Shown here: one piece after another, positions 1-7,304 of the stretch
How the letters are laid out: each line of letters begins with the position of its first letter
Numbering within the stretch: position 1 is the stretch's first letter
Origin: Clostridia bacterium
GTDB lineage: Bacteria > UBA6262 > WVXT01 > JAUXBS01
Assembly: GCA_030618495.1 (NCBI GenBank)
Contig: JAUXDE010000058.1
Span: 1 to 10,784 of the forward strand
Direction of reading: 5' to 3'
DNA length: 10,784 bases
Program-made: the position numbers and the translations under genes
Notes under the pieces: generated by a model
Seen by the model: the letters and a program-made list of their open reading frames with translations, nothing else
What the model was told of the DNA's origin: nothing
Database searches by the model: none

Positions 1-2
1 AT

Positions 3-1736
3 TCCAAGAACAGTATTATAAGAGACCCGGTTCTTCTGAATGATTACTTGAAGAATTCTGTAAAAAAAATGCATTTGCCCGAGGGTGTCGTAAGGGTTTT
101 CAGGAATAACGGGCTTAGCAATGCCGGGGATATTTTAGACAATTTTAACATGTTTGGTTCGCTGAAGTTTGAGGGGCTGGGTCGCGCGCCCAACGAGCGG
201 GTGATTAAAATGATAGCAGAAGATATTGAGCGGCATTTGAAACCAGGGCCCGCCAGGAGGGAGTTAATAAAAACAGGGAAAGGCCCCGGGAGAAGTAAAA
301 TCGTTACCATGACAGAAGGTATTCTCGGCCTTGTCTGTCAGAGCGAAGCGGATATTCTGTTAAAAATCATTAACATGCAAAGTGAGCCGGGGCATTTGCT
401 TAATGTTCCAATTGAATCCATTGACTGGACAGCCAGGAACCGGAGGTGCCTGAAAAAACTTCATGTAAACAGGATAAGCGACCTGTCAAAAATCGATGCC
501 AGCCGGTTACTGCGGATGAAGGGTTACGGCGAGAAGAGCCTTGTTGAGCTTGTGGTTAAACTGGGAAGGTATTTTGATGAGTATTACAGGGAGGTAGTCA
601 ATGATTCGGAGGCAGTGATAAATCCCCACGACCTGGGGAAACTGGTTAAGCATATGTTGTCCAAGCTCTCATCACAGCAGGAGCGGATACTCAGCAGGAG
701 GTACGGCCTGTGGGATGGAAAGAGGGAAACCCTTGCCGGACTTGGCAGGCAATTCGGTCTTTCACGAGAGAGGATAAGACAGATACAGGGAAATGCGATA
801 AAGAAACTAAGAAGGCTTAACTGGGTAAAAATAGTTGACCGCAGTAAAACCTTCAGCATGAAGGACGACCACCTGGCTGTCTTCATGAAGAAGCTGTTCA
901 ACAACAAAATGCTGCCCTTTATGAAACATAATCATAACGTGGCGATTGAATCCGAACTGCTGCAAATAATATATGCCATTGACGATGAGAGCGTTGAGGT
1001 TGACCTTGCGAACGAATTTCTTTCAGCGGTGTTCTTTGACAATAAATCAATCTTCAGGAATTTCGTTTTCAAGTTCACAGGCCAGATCGTTGGCCTTCAT
1101 GAAAAGGACCGCGATGTCTTACTTAAGATGGAAAGGACTGCCAAGGACTACCTGGTTGAAAAGGCTGTGCCGCTGAGTATGGACGAACTGCTGTCCATGT
1201 TTGAAGAGACAAAATTCTGCAAGAAATTCGAAATAAAAAGGAATAAGTTGAAGAGGTTCCTTACAATCAGTTCGATTGAAAGGGATTCAACCGGCAAATT
1301 CGGGCTCAGGCGCTGGAAATATTTTGATGCTTATACCATAAAGAGCATGGCGGAAAGAGCTGTTGTGGAAATCGGCAAACCTGCCCATTTCAAGGAAATA
1401 GCCGGGATAATGAGCGAAATGTTTCCGAAATACAGTCCCTTTGACTCTCATAGAATACACGCGAGGCTTGAGGCCAACAGGGATATATTTACCTGGACTT
1501 CGCCGGGTTATTACGGGTTAAAGAGCTGGGGGTACAAGCGTGTTCCGTCAGTAAAAAACTGTCTTGTTGAACTGCTGCAGCTTGCCGACAGGCCCGTGCA
1601 TAAAGATAGGCTTATTAAAGAAGTGCTCAAAAAACGAAAATCAACAGCATCTTCCATTTATACGACCCTGAGCGTCCACAAAGATGTCTTCAAGAAATTT
1701 CCCGACGGCTGCTTCGGTCTTGTTGAGTGGGAGTAA
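3..1736 (+). CDS. Sigma-70 region 4 / RNAP alpha-CTD-like / winged-helix fusion protein, 5' end outside window
   Basis: Probable DNA-binding protein built from RNA-polymerase-type modules; its target and role are unknown. Residues below are counted from the TTG at 48. Residues 13-64 and 119-172 resemble the helix-hairpin-helix C-terminal domain of RNAP alpha (second copy: NRRCLKKLHVNRISDL, then MKGYGEKSL). Residues 203-257 match sigma-70 region 4, with the helix-turn-helix signature FGLSRERIRQIQ and a trailing KKLRRL. After a helical linker, three C-terminal units end in FGLRRW (418-423), YGLKSW (489-494) and FGLVEW (556-561), like HARE-HTH winged helices and the RNAP delta subunit. The frame is open back to base 3 with coding-like residues (RDPVLLNDYLKNSV) and no ATG, so the true start probably lies left of the window; TTG 48 and ATG 69 are the internal alternatives. 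Sigma region 2 is not visible, so this is not an ordinary sigma factor. Domain assignment is fairly sure, function is not. Confidence 0.85.
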   Translation, partial: SKNSIIRDPVLLNDYLKNSVKKMHLPEGVVRVFRNNGLSNAGDILDNFNMFGSLKFEGLGRAPNERVIKMIAEDIERHLKPGPARRELIKTGKGPGRSKIVTMTEGILGLVCQSEADILLKIINMQSEPGHLLNVPIESIDWTARNRRCLKKLHVNRISDLSKIDASRLLRMKGYGEKSLVELVVKLGRYFDEYYREVVNDSEAVINPHDLGKLVKHMLSKLSSQQERILSRRYGLWDGKRETLAGLGRQFGLSRERIRQIQGNAIKKLRRLNWVKIVDRSKTFSMKDDHLAVFMKKLFNNKMLPFMKHNHNVAIESELLQIIYAIDDESVEVDLANEFLSAVFFDNKSIFRNFVFKFTGQIVGLHEKDRDVLLKMERTAKDYLVEKAVPLSMDELLSMFEETKFCKKFEIKRNKLKRFLTISSIERDSTGKFGLRRWKYFDAYTIKSMAERAVVEIGKPAHFKEIAGIMSEMFPKYSPFDSHRIHARLEANRDIFTWTSPGYYGLKSWGYKRVPSVKNCLVELLQLADRPVHKDRLIKEVLKKRKSTASSIYTTLSVHKDVFKKFPDGCFGLVEWE

Positions 1737-1824
1737 TTGATATTTCATACTCCCGCGCGCGTGGTTCACCCTCCTTTAGCTGCGAATCAAAAAATAAGTG
1801 ATATATATTTTTATGGTATTTTTA

Positions 1825-1853
1825 TTGAAATAATATAAGTAATTTAGTATTAT
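1825..1853 (+). promoter_or_regulatory. Sigma-70-type promoter for the response regulator (and perhaps the pyr genes)
   Basis: TTGAAA at 1825-1830 and TATTAT at 1848-1853 each match the consensus at five of six positions and are separated by exactly 17 bases. They lie in a strongly AT-rich part of the 147-base gap after the large fusion gene. Transcription would begin near 1860, giving a leader of about 24 bases that contains a good Shine-Dalgarno. This is a consensus match only. AT-rich DNA yields such matches by chance, but the position before the gene is right. Confidence 0.55.
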
Positions 1854-1870
1854 ATATAAAATATGTAAAG

Positions 1871-1878
1871 AAGGGGGA
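1871..1878 (+). promoter_or_regulatory. Ribosome binding site of the response regulator
   Basis: AAGGGGGA ends five bases before the ATG at 1884. It is the strongest Shine-Dalgarno in the left half of the window and fixes this start. Confidence 0.6.
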
Positions 1879-1883
1879 TATTA

Positions 1884-2564
1884 ATGTCTCAAAAAATACT
1901 GGTAATTGATGATGATAAACATATAGTAACTCTTATTAAAACCATGCTGAAGGAGAAAGGTTATGGTGTTATAAGCGCTTATAATGGCGAGGATGGAGTG
2001 ATGAAAGCAATCAAGGAAAAACCTGACCTGATTATTCTTGACAAGGTTCTTCCGAACATTGACGGGCTGGCAGTTTGCCAGAGTTTACGTAAGAAGCAAA
2101 AGACAAGAAGCATTCCCATTATAATACTTTCAGCCATTGCCGTTTCACCCGAAGACAAGATAATGGGGCTTGATGCAGGCGCCGATGATTATCTGGTGAA
2201 ACCTTTTCACCAGGGGGAGCTGCTTGCCAGGGTGAAAGCCCTGCTCAGAAGGGTTAATTTTGACGAGGAACCCGAAAGGGTTCTGAAGATCGATGATATT
2301 GCAATAGATATGGACAGGCATGAAGTTACCGTAAAGAATAAGCTTATAAGACTGACTCCAAAGGAATTTGACCTTCTCTTTGTTTTTATAAAGAAGAAGG
2401 GTAAGGTGTTAAGCAGGTCTTTTTTGACTGAAAGTGTCTGGGGCTACGAGTACTTTGGAACGACAAGGACGGTTGACATGACGGTCGGCCATTTAAGGGA
2501 AAAACTGGGGCATTGTTCCGGGAGAATAGAAACCATCGAGAAAATAGGTTATAAGTTTAATTAG
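1884..2564 (+). CDS. OmpR/PhoB-family response regulator (orphan)
   Basis: Two-component response regulator of 226 residues, acting as a phosphorylation-controlled DNA-binding protein. The receiver domain (about 3-118) has all the usual residues: acidic pocket Asp9/Asp10, phospho-acceptor Asp53 in LIILDKVLP, the switch Ser/Thr position as Ser83, and Lys106 in the VKPF motif. The C-terminal winged helix (about 130-226) is the OmpR/PhoB type, with LTPKEFDLL, the SRSFLTESVWGY segment and the recognition helix TRTVDMTVGHLREKLG. No histidine kinase is present in the window, so its partner is elsewhere. It has its own promoter and a strong ribosome site. Only 29 bases separate it from pyrR, with no terminator visible, so read-through into the pyrimidine genes is likely. 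Whether it regulates them cannot be told from the sequence. Family assignment is secure. Confidence 0.95.
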   Translation: MSQKILVIDDDKHIVTLIKTMLKEKGYGVISAYNGEDGVMKAIKEKPDLIILDKVLPNIDGLAVCQSLRKKQKTRSIPIIILSAIAVSPEDKIMGLDAGADDYLVKPFHQGELLARVKALLRRVNFDEEPERVLKIDDIAIDMDRHEVTVKNKLIRLTPKEFDLLFVFIKKKGKVLSRSFLTESVWGYEYFGTTRTVDMTVGHLREKLGHCSGRIETIEKIGYKFN

Positions 2565-2593
2565 GTTGTTTAACAAGGCACTGAGTACTGAAA

Positions 2594-3133
2594 ATGAAGA
2601 AAAACATTATAATGAATGAAAAGGAAATATACCGGGCAATCAAGAGAATGTCTCATGAAATTGTTGAAAAAAACTATGCCATGAAGAATCTTGTCATGAT
2701 AGGGATTCAGACAGAAGGGGTTTTCCTTGCAAGGCGGATTGCGAAGGAAATAGAGAATATTGAAGGCAAAAAGATACCGGTAGGGGTGCTTGACATTACA
2801 TTTTACCGTGATGATGCGGATTCTATTGCAAACCAGCCCAAGGTCAGGGAAACCAATATTCCATTCAATATAAAAAATAAAGTTATAGTGCTCGTTGATG
2901 ATGTCCTTTTTGCCGGCAGAACGGTCAGGGCCGCCCTGGATGGGATTATGGATTTTGGAAGGCCGAAGATTATAAGGCTTGCGGTTCTGGTTGACCGGGG
3001 CCTGAGGGAACTTCCCATAAGACCTGATTTTGTCGGTAAGAAAATAACGACCACGCCAAAGGACAGGATTGTCGTTGAATTAAAAGAAACGAAAAAAAAT
3101 GACAGGGTAATTCTTCAGGTAAAACCTGGATGA
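2594..3133 (+). CDS. pyrR: PyrR, pyrimidine operon regulator / uracil phosphoribosyltransferase
   Basis: PyrR binds pyr mRNA in a UMP-dependent way in Bacillus and relatives, and also makes UMP from uracil and PRPP. The 179-residue length is typical. The PRPP-binding signature VLVDDVLFAGRTVRAAL spans residues 99-115, and the family blocks YRDD (71-74), NIPFNI and LVDRGLRELPIRPDFVGK are clear. Residues linked to RNA contact in Bacillus are largely kept (Arg18, His21 and the arginines of RELPIR). One oddity is the pyrophosphate-loop motif, usually T-R-G, which reads T-E-G here (Glu41). The start has only a weak ribosome site; Met7 (2612) is an alternative. It opens the pyrRBCKD block, 14 bases before pyrB. 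No PyrR-type leader hairpin is visible in front of it. Confidence 0.95.
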   Translation: MKKNIIMNEKEIYRAIKRMSHEIVEKNYAMKNLVMIGIQTEGVFLARRIAKEIENIEGKKIPVGVLDITFYRDDADSIANQPKVRETNIPFNIKNKVIVLVDDVLFAGRTVRAALDGIMDFGRPKIIRLAVLVDRGLRELPIRPDFVGKKITTTPKDRIVVELKETKKNDRVILQVKPG

Positions 3134-3147
3134 GAGTTTAAGAATAA

Positions 3148-4083
3148 ATGGAATTAAAAAGCAAAGATTTGCTCGGGCTTGAATACCTTTCAAGAAAAGA
3201 AATACAACTTATCCTTGATACGACAATCCCATTTAAAAACCTGTTTACCCGTTCGGTGAAAAAAGTCCCGCCTCTGAGGGGAAAAACTGTCGTGATTCTT
3301 TTCTATGAACCTTCCACCAGGACAAGGGCATCTTTTGAACTTGCGGCAAAACGTCTTAATGCGGATACGCTTAACATAACTGTGTCATCATCCAGCGTGG
3401 TAAAGGGGGAGAGTTTAATTGATACCGGCAAGACGCTTGAAGCCATGAAAGCGGATTTCGTAGTTATCAGGCACGGCATGGCAGGCGCCGCGCATCTTCT
3501 TGCCAGGACTGTCAAGGCGTCTGTTATTAATGCAGGTGACGGAAGCCATGAACATCCCACCCAGGGACTTCTGGATATGTTTACCATGCGGGAGAAATTC
3601 GGAAGCATTTCGGGTTTGAAGGTGGCGATAGTGGGTGATATACTTCACAGCAGGGTTGCGAGATCCAATATATGGGGCCTGAACAAAATGGGGGCAAAAG
3701 TATACGTGGTCGGTCCGTCCACGCTTATACCCAAGTTTATTGAAGATTTAAATGTTACGGTATGCTACAATCTTAAGGAAATAATAGGAGAACTTGATGT
3801 TGTTAATATCCTGCGTATACAGAAAGAAAGGACGGTGGAAAGCCTGTTCCCGTCCCTGCATGAATACCACAAGATATTCGGAGTAACGGAAGAGATGCTG
3901 GGGAAGTCAAAAAAGAGTCTTCTTATAATGCATCCGGGGCCGATGAACAGGGGTATAGAAATATCATCGGTGGTTGCGGACAGCGAACGTTCCGTTATAA
4001 CGGAGCAGGTAACCAATGGTATAGCCGTACGGATGTCAATACTTTACCTCCTGGGGGGCAAAGCAAGTGAAATTAATTATTAA
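3148..4083 (+). CDS. pyrB: Aspartate carbamoyltransferase catalytic subunit
   Basis: Catalyses carbamoyl phosphate plus L-aspartate to N-carbamoyl-aspartate, the committed step of pyrimidine synthesis, in the cytoplasm. The 311-residue length is normal. The carbamoyl-phosphate loop YEPSTRTRASF is at 53-63, the catalytic lysine of the mobile loop is Lys86 in VVKGES, the substrate motif HPTQ is at 136-139, and the aspartate-side motif MHPGPMNRG lies near the C-terminus. No regulatory chain (pyrI) is adjacent, so the enzyme is probably either a simple trimer or, as in some bacteria where pyrB and pyrC are neighbours, a complex with dihydroorotase (inference). Its last 17 bases overlap the start of pyrC in another frame, which implies translational coupling. 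Confidence 0.97.
   Translation: MELKSKDLLGLEYLSRKEIQLILDTTIPFKNLFTRSVKKVPPLRGKTVVILFYEPSTRTRASFELAAKRLNADTLNITVSSSSVVKGESLIDTGKTLEAMKADFVVIRHGMAGAAHLLARTVKASVINAGDGSHEHPTQGLLDMFTMREKFGSISGLKVAIVGDILHSRVARSNIWGLNKMGAKVYVVGPSTLIPKFIEDLNVTVCYNLKEIIGELDVVNILRIQKERTVESLFPSLHEYHKIFGVTEEMLGKSKKSLLIMHPGPMNRGIEISSVVADSERSVITEQVTNGIAVRMSILYLLGGKASEINY
4053..4058 (+). promoter_or_regulatory. Ribosome binding site within pyrB for the GTG start of pyrC
   Basis: A run of six G lies eight bases before GTG 4067, inside the pyrB coding region. It supports GTG as the pyrC start; the next residues, MKLIIKGGRVIDP, match the beginning of the family. Confidence 0.5.
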
Positions 4084-5344
4084 AGGCGGCAGGGTGATAG
4101 ACCCTGCAAACGGTACGGATAAAAAACTTGATATTCTCGTTGAGAACGGAAAGGTCGTTAAGAAATCCTCCAACATAGACCTTAACGGCGAAAAAGTCAT
4201 TGATGCCGCGAATCTTATCGTTACTCCGGGATTTATTGATATGCATACACACCTGCGTGAACCGGGCAGAGAGGACAAGGAAACGATTGCTTCAGGAACC
4301 CGCTCAGCCGCGAGGGGAGGGTTCACGACCATATGCTGTATGCCAAACACGCAGCCTCCGGTAGATTCCATAGCCGGAGTGAAGTTCATCCTTGTCACGG
4401 CGGCCCAGGAAGGAATAATAAACGTGTTTCCGGTGGGTTGTATAACCAAGGGCAGGGAAGGAAAGGAACTTGCCGAGATAGGAAAGATGAATAATGCGGG
4501 CATAGTGGGTATTTCCGATGACGGCAGTCCGGTGATGAACGCTCAGATTATGAGGCATGCGCTTGAGTACACGAAAATGTTTGACATACCTGTTCTTGCT
4601 CATTGCGAGGACCTGAACCTTTCTGCCGGCGGGGTGATGAACGAGGGATTCATGTCGACCGTGCTGGGTTTAAAGGGAATCCCAAGGCAGGCGGAAGAGA
4701 CGATGGTGAGCAGGGATATTGAACTTACCGAACTTACCGGCGGGAAAATTCATATTCAGCATATTACGACCCTTAACTCTGTTGAAATAATCAGGCAGGC
4801 AAAGAGGAAAAAAATCAAGGTAAGCTGTGAAACCTGCCCGCAGTATTTCAGCCTTTCGGATGAAGCGGTTCGCGGGTATAACACCAGTGCAAAAGTGAAC
4901 CCGCCTTTAAGAACCGATAAGGATATAAAGGCAATTAAAAAGGGGATTGCTGACGGAACAATAGACTGCATTGCAAGCGACCATGCTCCGCATACGGATG
5001 TTGAGAAAGCCCAGGAATTCGATGCCGCGCCGTTTGGTACCATAGGGCTTGAAACAATGTTTCCGCTTATTATGACTAATCTTGTGGATAAAAAAGTCCT
5101 TACTCTGTCACGGGCAATAGCTAAAATAACCATAAATCCCGCAAGAGTGCTTGGATTGAATAAGGGAACGCTGTCAAAAGGCGCCGATGCGGACATTGCC
5201 ATAATTAACCCGAAACCGGTAAGTACCGTTACCGGCGATTTTGTTTCACTCAGCAAGAATTCCCCCTTCATAGGCATGAAACTTAAAGGTTCTATCGTAG
5301 CAACCATAGCAGGAGGAAAAGTTGTCATGCAGGACGGCAGGTAG
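4067..5344 (+). CDS. pyrC: Dihydroorotase, class I type
   Basis: Zinc amidohydrolase that cyclises N-carbamoyl-aspartate to dihydroorotate. The 425 residues match the 420-430 typical of the long bacterial form. Metal and catalytic residues can be placed at the Bacillus-type positions: His60 and His62 in DMHTHLREPG, Asp152 in the ISDDG segment, His179 in the HCED motif, His232 in IHIQH, and catalytic Asp305 in DHAPH. The substrate-binding MPNT motif is also present. The start is GTG, overlapping the end of pyrB by 17 bases. The C-terminus, with NPARVLGL and a GADADIAII beta strand, is the usual composite-barrel end, so the gene is intact. Confidence 0.97.
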   Translation: MKLIIKGGRVIDPANGTDKKLDILVENGKVVKKSSNIDLNGEKVIDAANLIVTPGFIDMHTHLREPGREDKETIASGTRSAARGGFTTICCMPNTQPPVDSIAGVKFILVTAAQEGIINVFPVGCITKGREGKELAEIGKMNNAGIVGISDDGSPVMNAQIMRHALEYTKMFDIPVLAHCEDLNLSAGGVMNEGFMSTVLGLKGIPRQAEETMVSRDIELTELTGGKIHIQHITTLNSVEIIRQAKRKKIKVSCETCPQYFSLSDEAVRGYNTSAKVNPPLRTDKDIKAIKKGIADGTIDCIASDHAPHTDVEKAQEFDAAPFGTIGLETMFPLIMTNLVDKKVLTLSRAIAKITINPARVLGLNKGTLSKGADADIAIINPKPVSTVTGDFVSLSKNSPFIGMKLKGSIVATIAGGKVVMQDGR

Positions 5345-5415
5345 CTGCTCCCATAATTCTAAACATATCAACTATAATCGATACTTTTGATTAATTGATT
5401 CTTTAAAACATCAGA

Positions 5416-6228
5416 ATGAAACAGATTAAAGCAAAAATAATATCAAACAGCCGGATAAAACCGTCTTACTTTAAAATGGTCATGCGCGCGCGAACTGCCG
5501 GTCCCGGAGAGCCCGTAAGGGCGGGGCAGTTTATCAACGTTCGCGTTACGGGGCGCGCGGGAGTTCTATTAAGAAAGCCTTTAAGTATTTACAGCGCTTG
5601 CGGGAAAGAACACTCCATAGAGGTGCTGTACAAGGTTGTGGGCAGGGGGACGGAGGTTCTTTCACGGAAGGCCGGGGGCGATGAGCTCGATATCATTGCG
5701 CCGCTTGGCAACGGTTATGAGTTGCCCAAAAAGCCACAACCCGTTATTCTTATCGGCGGCGGGACGGGAACGGCTTCAATTCATTTTCTGGCGGAGACGC
5801 TTATTGAAGCGGGTTTTTCCGATGTAAAGGCGCTGATAGGAGCAAGGGACAGGGAAAACGTTATCTGTGAAAAAGATCTTAATAAAGCGGGCTGTGAGGT
5901 TCAAGTTGCCACAGATGACGGCAGTAAAGGAATAAGAGGGTATGTTTCCTGTCTTTTTGAGTCACTGGCAGCAAGCGCAGGCCCGTCAATGGCGGTGTAT
6001 GCCTGCGGTCCCAGGCCAATGCTCAGGGAAGTCGTGAGGATTTCAAGGAAGTTCAAGGTGCCCTGCCAGGTGTCGCTTGAGGAGTATATGGCCTGCGGCG
6101 TCGGGGCATGCATGAGTTGTGTCGTGAAGACGAGAAAGCCCTCCGGGGGAAGCAGTAAACAATTCGTATACAAGCGGGTCTGCAGCGAGGGGCCGGTTTT
6201 TGATGGTTCGGAGATAATATGGGAGTGA
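5416..6228 (+). CDS. pyrK: Dihydroorotate dehydrogenase B electron-transfer subunit
   Basis: FAD and [2Fe-2S] subunit that passes electrons from PyrD to NAD+ in the heterotetrameric type 1B dihydroorotate dehydrogenase. It has 270 residues. The N-terminal ferredoxin-reductase-like barrel has the FAD motif RKPLSIYS, followed by an NAD-binding Rossmann segment with GGGTGTASIHF and the family-typical ACGPRPML. The C-terminal iron-sulfur site has Cys227, Cys232, Cys235 and Cys256, with the usual tight CGVGACMSC cluster and a last cysteine followed by EGPVFDG. It is separated from pyrC by 71 AT-rich bases and has no recognisable Shine-Dalgarno before ATG 5416. It overlaps pyrD by 10 bases, as expected for partners made in equal amounts. 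Confidence 0.95.
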   Translation: MKQIKAKIISNSRIKPSYFKMVMRARTAGPGEPVRAGQFINVRVTGRAGVLLRKPLSIYSACGKEHSIEVLYKVVGRGTEVLSRKAGGDELDIIAPLGNGYELPKKPQPVILIGGGTGTASIHFLAETLIEAGFSDVKALIGARDRENVICEKDLNKAGCEVQVATDDGSKGIRGYVSCLFESLAASAGPSMAVYACGPRPMLREVVRISRKFKVPCQVSLEEYMACGVGACMSCVVKTRKPSGGSSKQFVYKRVCSEGPVFDGSEIIWE

Positions 6229-7157
6229 AAAAAGGAAACGAGCTTACCGTTAACATCGGCGGTATCAAAATGAAGAATCCCGTGATGACCGCATCGGGCA
6301 CTTTTGGTTATGGTGAAGAGTACAGCCGGCTGGTGGATTTAAACAAAATAGGCGCTGTTGTGACAAAGACAATCACCCTTCAGCCCAGGCAGGGTAACCC
6401 TGTACCCAGGCTTGTGGAAACCCCCTCCGGAATCATTAATTCAATAGGCTTGCAAAATGTGGGGATTAAAATGTTTCTTAAGGAAAAACTTCCTTTTCTT
6501 ATAAAGTTCAAAACAAGAATAATTGTAAGTGTTGCCGGGGATAAAATAGAAGATTACGTCCGGCTTGCGGGGATGCTTGACGGGGAAAAGGTGGACGGTA
6601 TAGAGCTTAATATATCATGTCCTAACGTTAAAGGCGCCGGTAATTCCGGCAAGAGGAATAAACTATTTGCCCAGGATAAAGACATTACCCATGAGCTGGT
6701 AAGCAGGGTAAGGAAAGAGACCGGGTTACCCCTGATTGTAAAACTTACTCCTAATGTTACGGATATTGCGGCCATAGCGCTGGAAGCCGAAGCTGCAGGC
6801 GCGGATGCCATTGCGCTGGTTAATACTTTTCAGGCAATGGCTATTGATGTCGATAACAGGAAACCCGTTATTGCCGCAGGTTCGGGAGGCTTGTCAGGCC
6901 CTGCCATAAAACCGATAGCCCTGAGGATGGTTTGGGAAACAGCAAGGGCAATCAGTATCCCGGTTATCGGTATGGGCGGTATTATGAGCACAGGGGATGC
7001 CCTGGAATTTATTATTGCCGGAGCAAGCGCGGTCTCAATCGGTACGGGAATCTTCGTTAACCCGCAGCTACCGCTTGAAATTGCCAGGGGGATCAGGGAT
7101 TATATGACAAAGAACAGAATTAAAACAGTGAATGAAATAACCGGGGCCAGGTCTTGA
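6219..7157 (+). CDS. pyrD: Dihydroorotate dehydrogenase, class 1B catalytic subunit
   Basis: FMN enzyme oxidising dihydroorotate to orotate; with PyrK it uses NAD+ rather than quinone. It has 312 residues, and no membrane anchor is seen, in keeping with class 1. The active-site base is Cys134 in ELNISCPN, the mark of class 1 (class 2 uses Ser). Substrate and FMN contacts can be recognised in NPVMTASGTFGYG, VTKTIT, NSIGLQN and the C-terminal GMGGI and GASAVSIGTGIF phosphate-binding segments. The start ATG lies inside the end of pyrK and has GGAG six bases upstream; GTG 6225 is an alternative two codons later. It is the last pyrimidine gene, followed by a 147-base gap with a new promoter. Confidence 0.96.
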   Translation: MGVKKGNELTVNIGGIKMKNPVMTASGTFGYGEEYSRLVDLNKIGAVVTKTITLQPRQGNPVPRLVETPSGIINSIGLQNVGIKMFLKEKLPFLIKFKTRIIVSVAGDKIEDYVRLAGMLDGEKVDGIELNISCPNVKGAGNSGKRNKLFAQDKDITHELVSRVRKETGLPLIVKLTPNVTDIAAIALEAEAAGADAIALVNTFQAMAIDVDNRKPVIAAGSGGLSGPAIKPIALRMVWETARAISIPVIGMGGIMSTGDALEFIIAGASAVSIGTGIFVNPQLPLEIARGIRDYMTKNRIKTVNEITGARS

Positions 7158-7194
7158 ATTTCTTGAAAATAGGAGTCAAATCCCTATTATCTAC

Positions 7195-7222
7195 TTGACA
7201 TAATATAATATTTTGATAATAT
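7195..7222 (+). promoter_or_regulatory. Promoter for the alpha-oxoamine synthase - cdaA - pdxJ unit
   Basis: A perfect TTGACA at 7195-7200 is followed 16 bases later by TAATAT (7217-7222); TATAAA at 7220-7225 is an alternative -10 at 19 bases. The area is strongly AT-rich. The likely -10 is also the left arm of a small inverted repeat, TAATAT-N5-ATATTA (7217-7233), which could be a regulator site or chance in AT-rich DNA. The resulting leader would be about 75 bases. Confidence 0.55.
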
Positions 7223-7292
7223 AAATCATATTAATAACTTACCCGGGAAGCAGAGGGAACAACATTGCGGAAGGGTGAAATTATAAAACATT

Positions 7293-7297
7293 AGGAG
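7293..7297 (+). promoter_or_regulatory. Ribosome binding site of the alpha-oxoamine synthase gene
   Basis: AGGAG, with seven bases to ATG 7305, a near-ideal Shine-Dalgarno that fixes this start. Confidence 0.6.
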
Positions 7298-7304
7298 TGT
7301 TAGA

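Noticed and set aside
48-1736. Reading the first gene as an ordinary sigma-70 factor
   Set aside because: Region 4 is clear, but no region 2 is seen, and most of the chain is alpha-CTD-like and winged-helix units.
1727-1756. Inverted repeat of about nine base pairs with a 12-base loop across the stop codon of the first gene (GGGAGTA / TACTCCC core)
   Set aside because: No run of T follows, and part of it lies in the coding region, so it is not a convincing terminator. It may act as weak structure at the 3' end.
4756-5328. Antisense open frame of 190 codons opposite pyrC
   Set aside because: There is no recognisable motif and no ribosome site, and pyrC on the other strand carries all catalytic residues.
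7168-7188. Short hairpin AATAGG / CCTATT after pyrD
   Set aside because: Only six base pairs, few GC pairs and no T-run, so it is too weak to call a terminator of the pyr operon.
7265-7294. Possible nine-codon leader ORF (TTG start) in the mRNA leader of the oxoamine synthase gene
   Set aside because: It has a purine-rich site upstream, but a non-ATG start, no telling amino-acid run and no attenuator hairpin.
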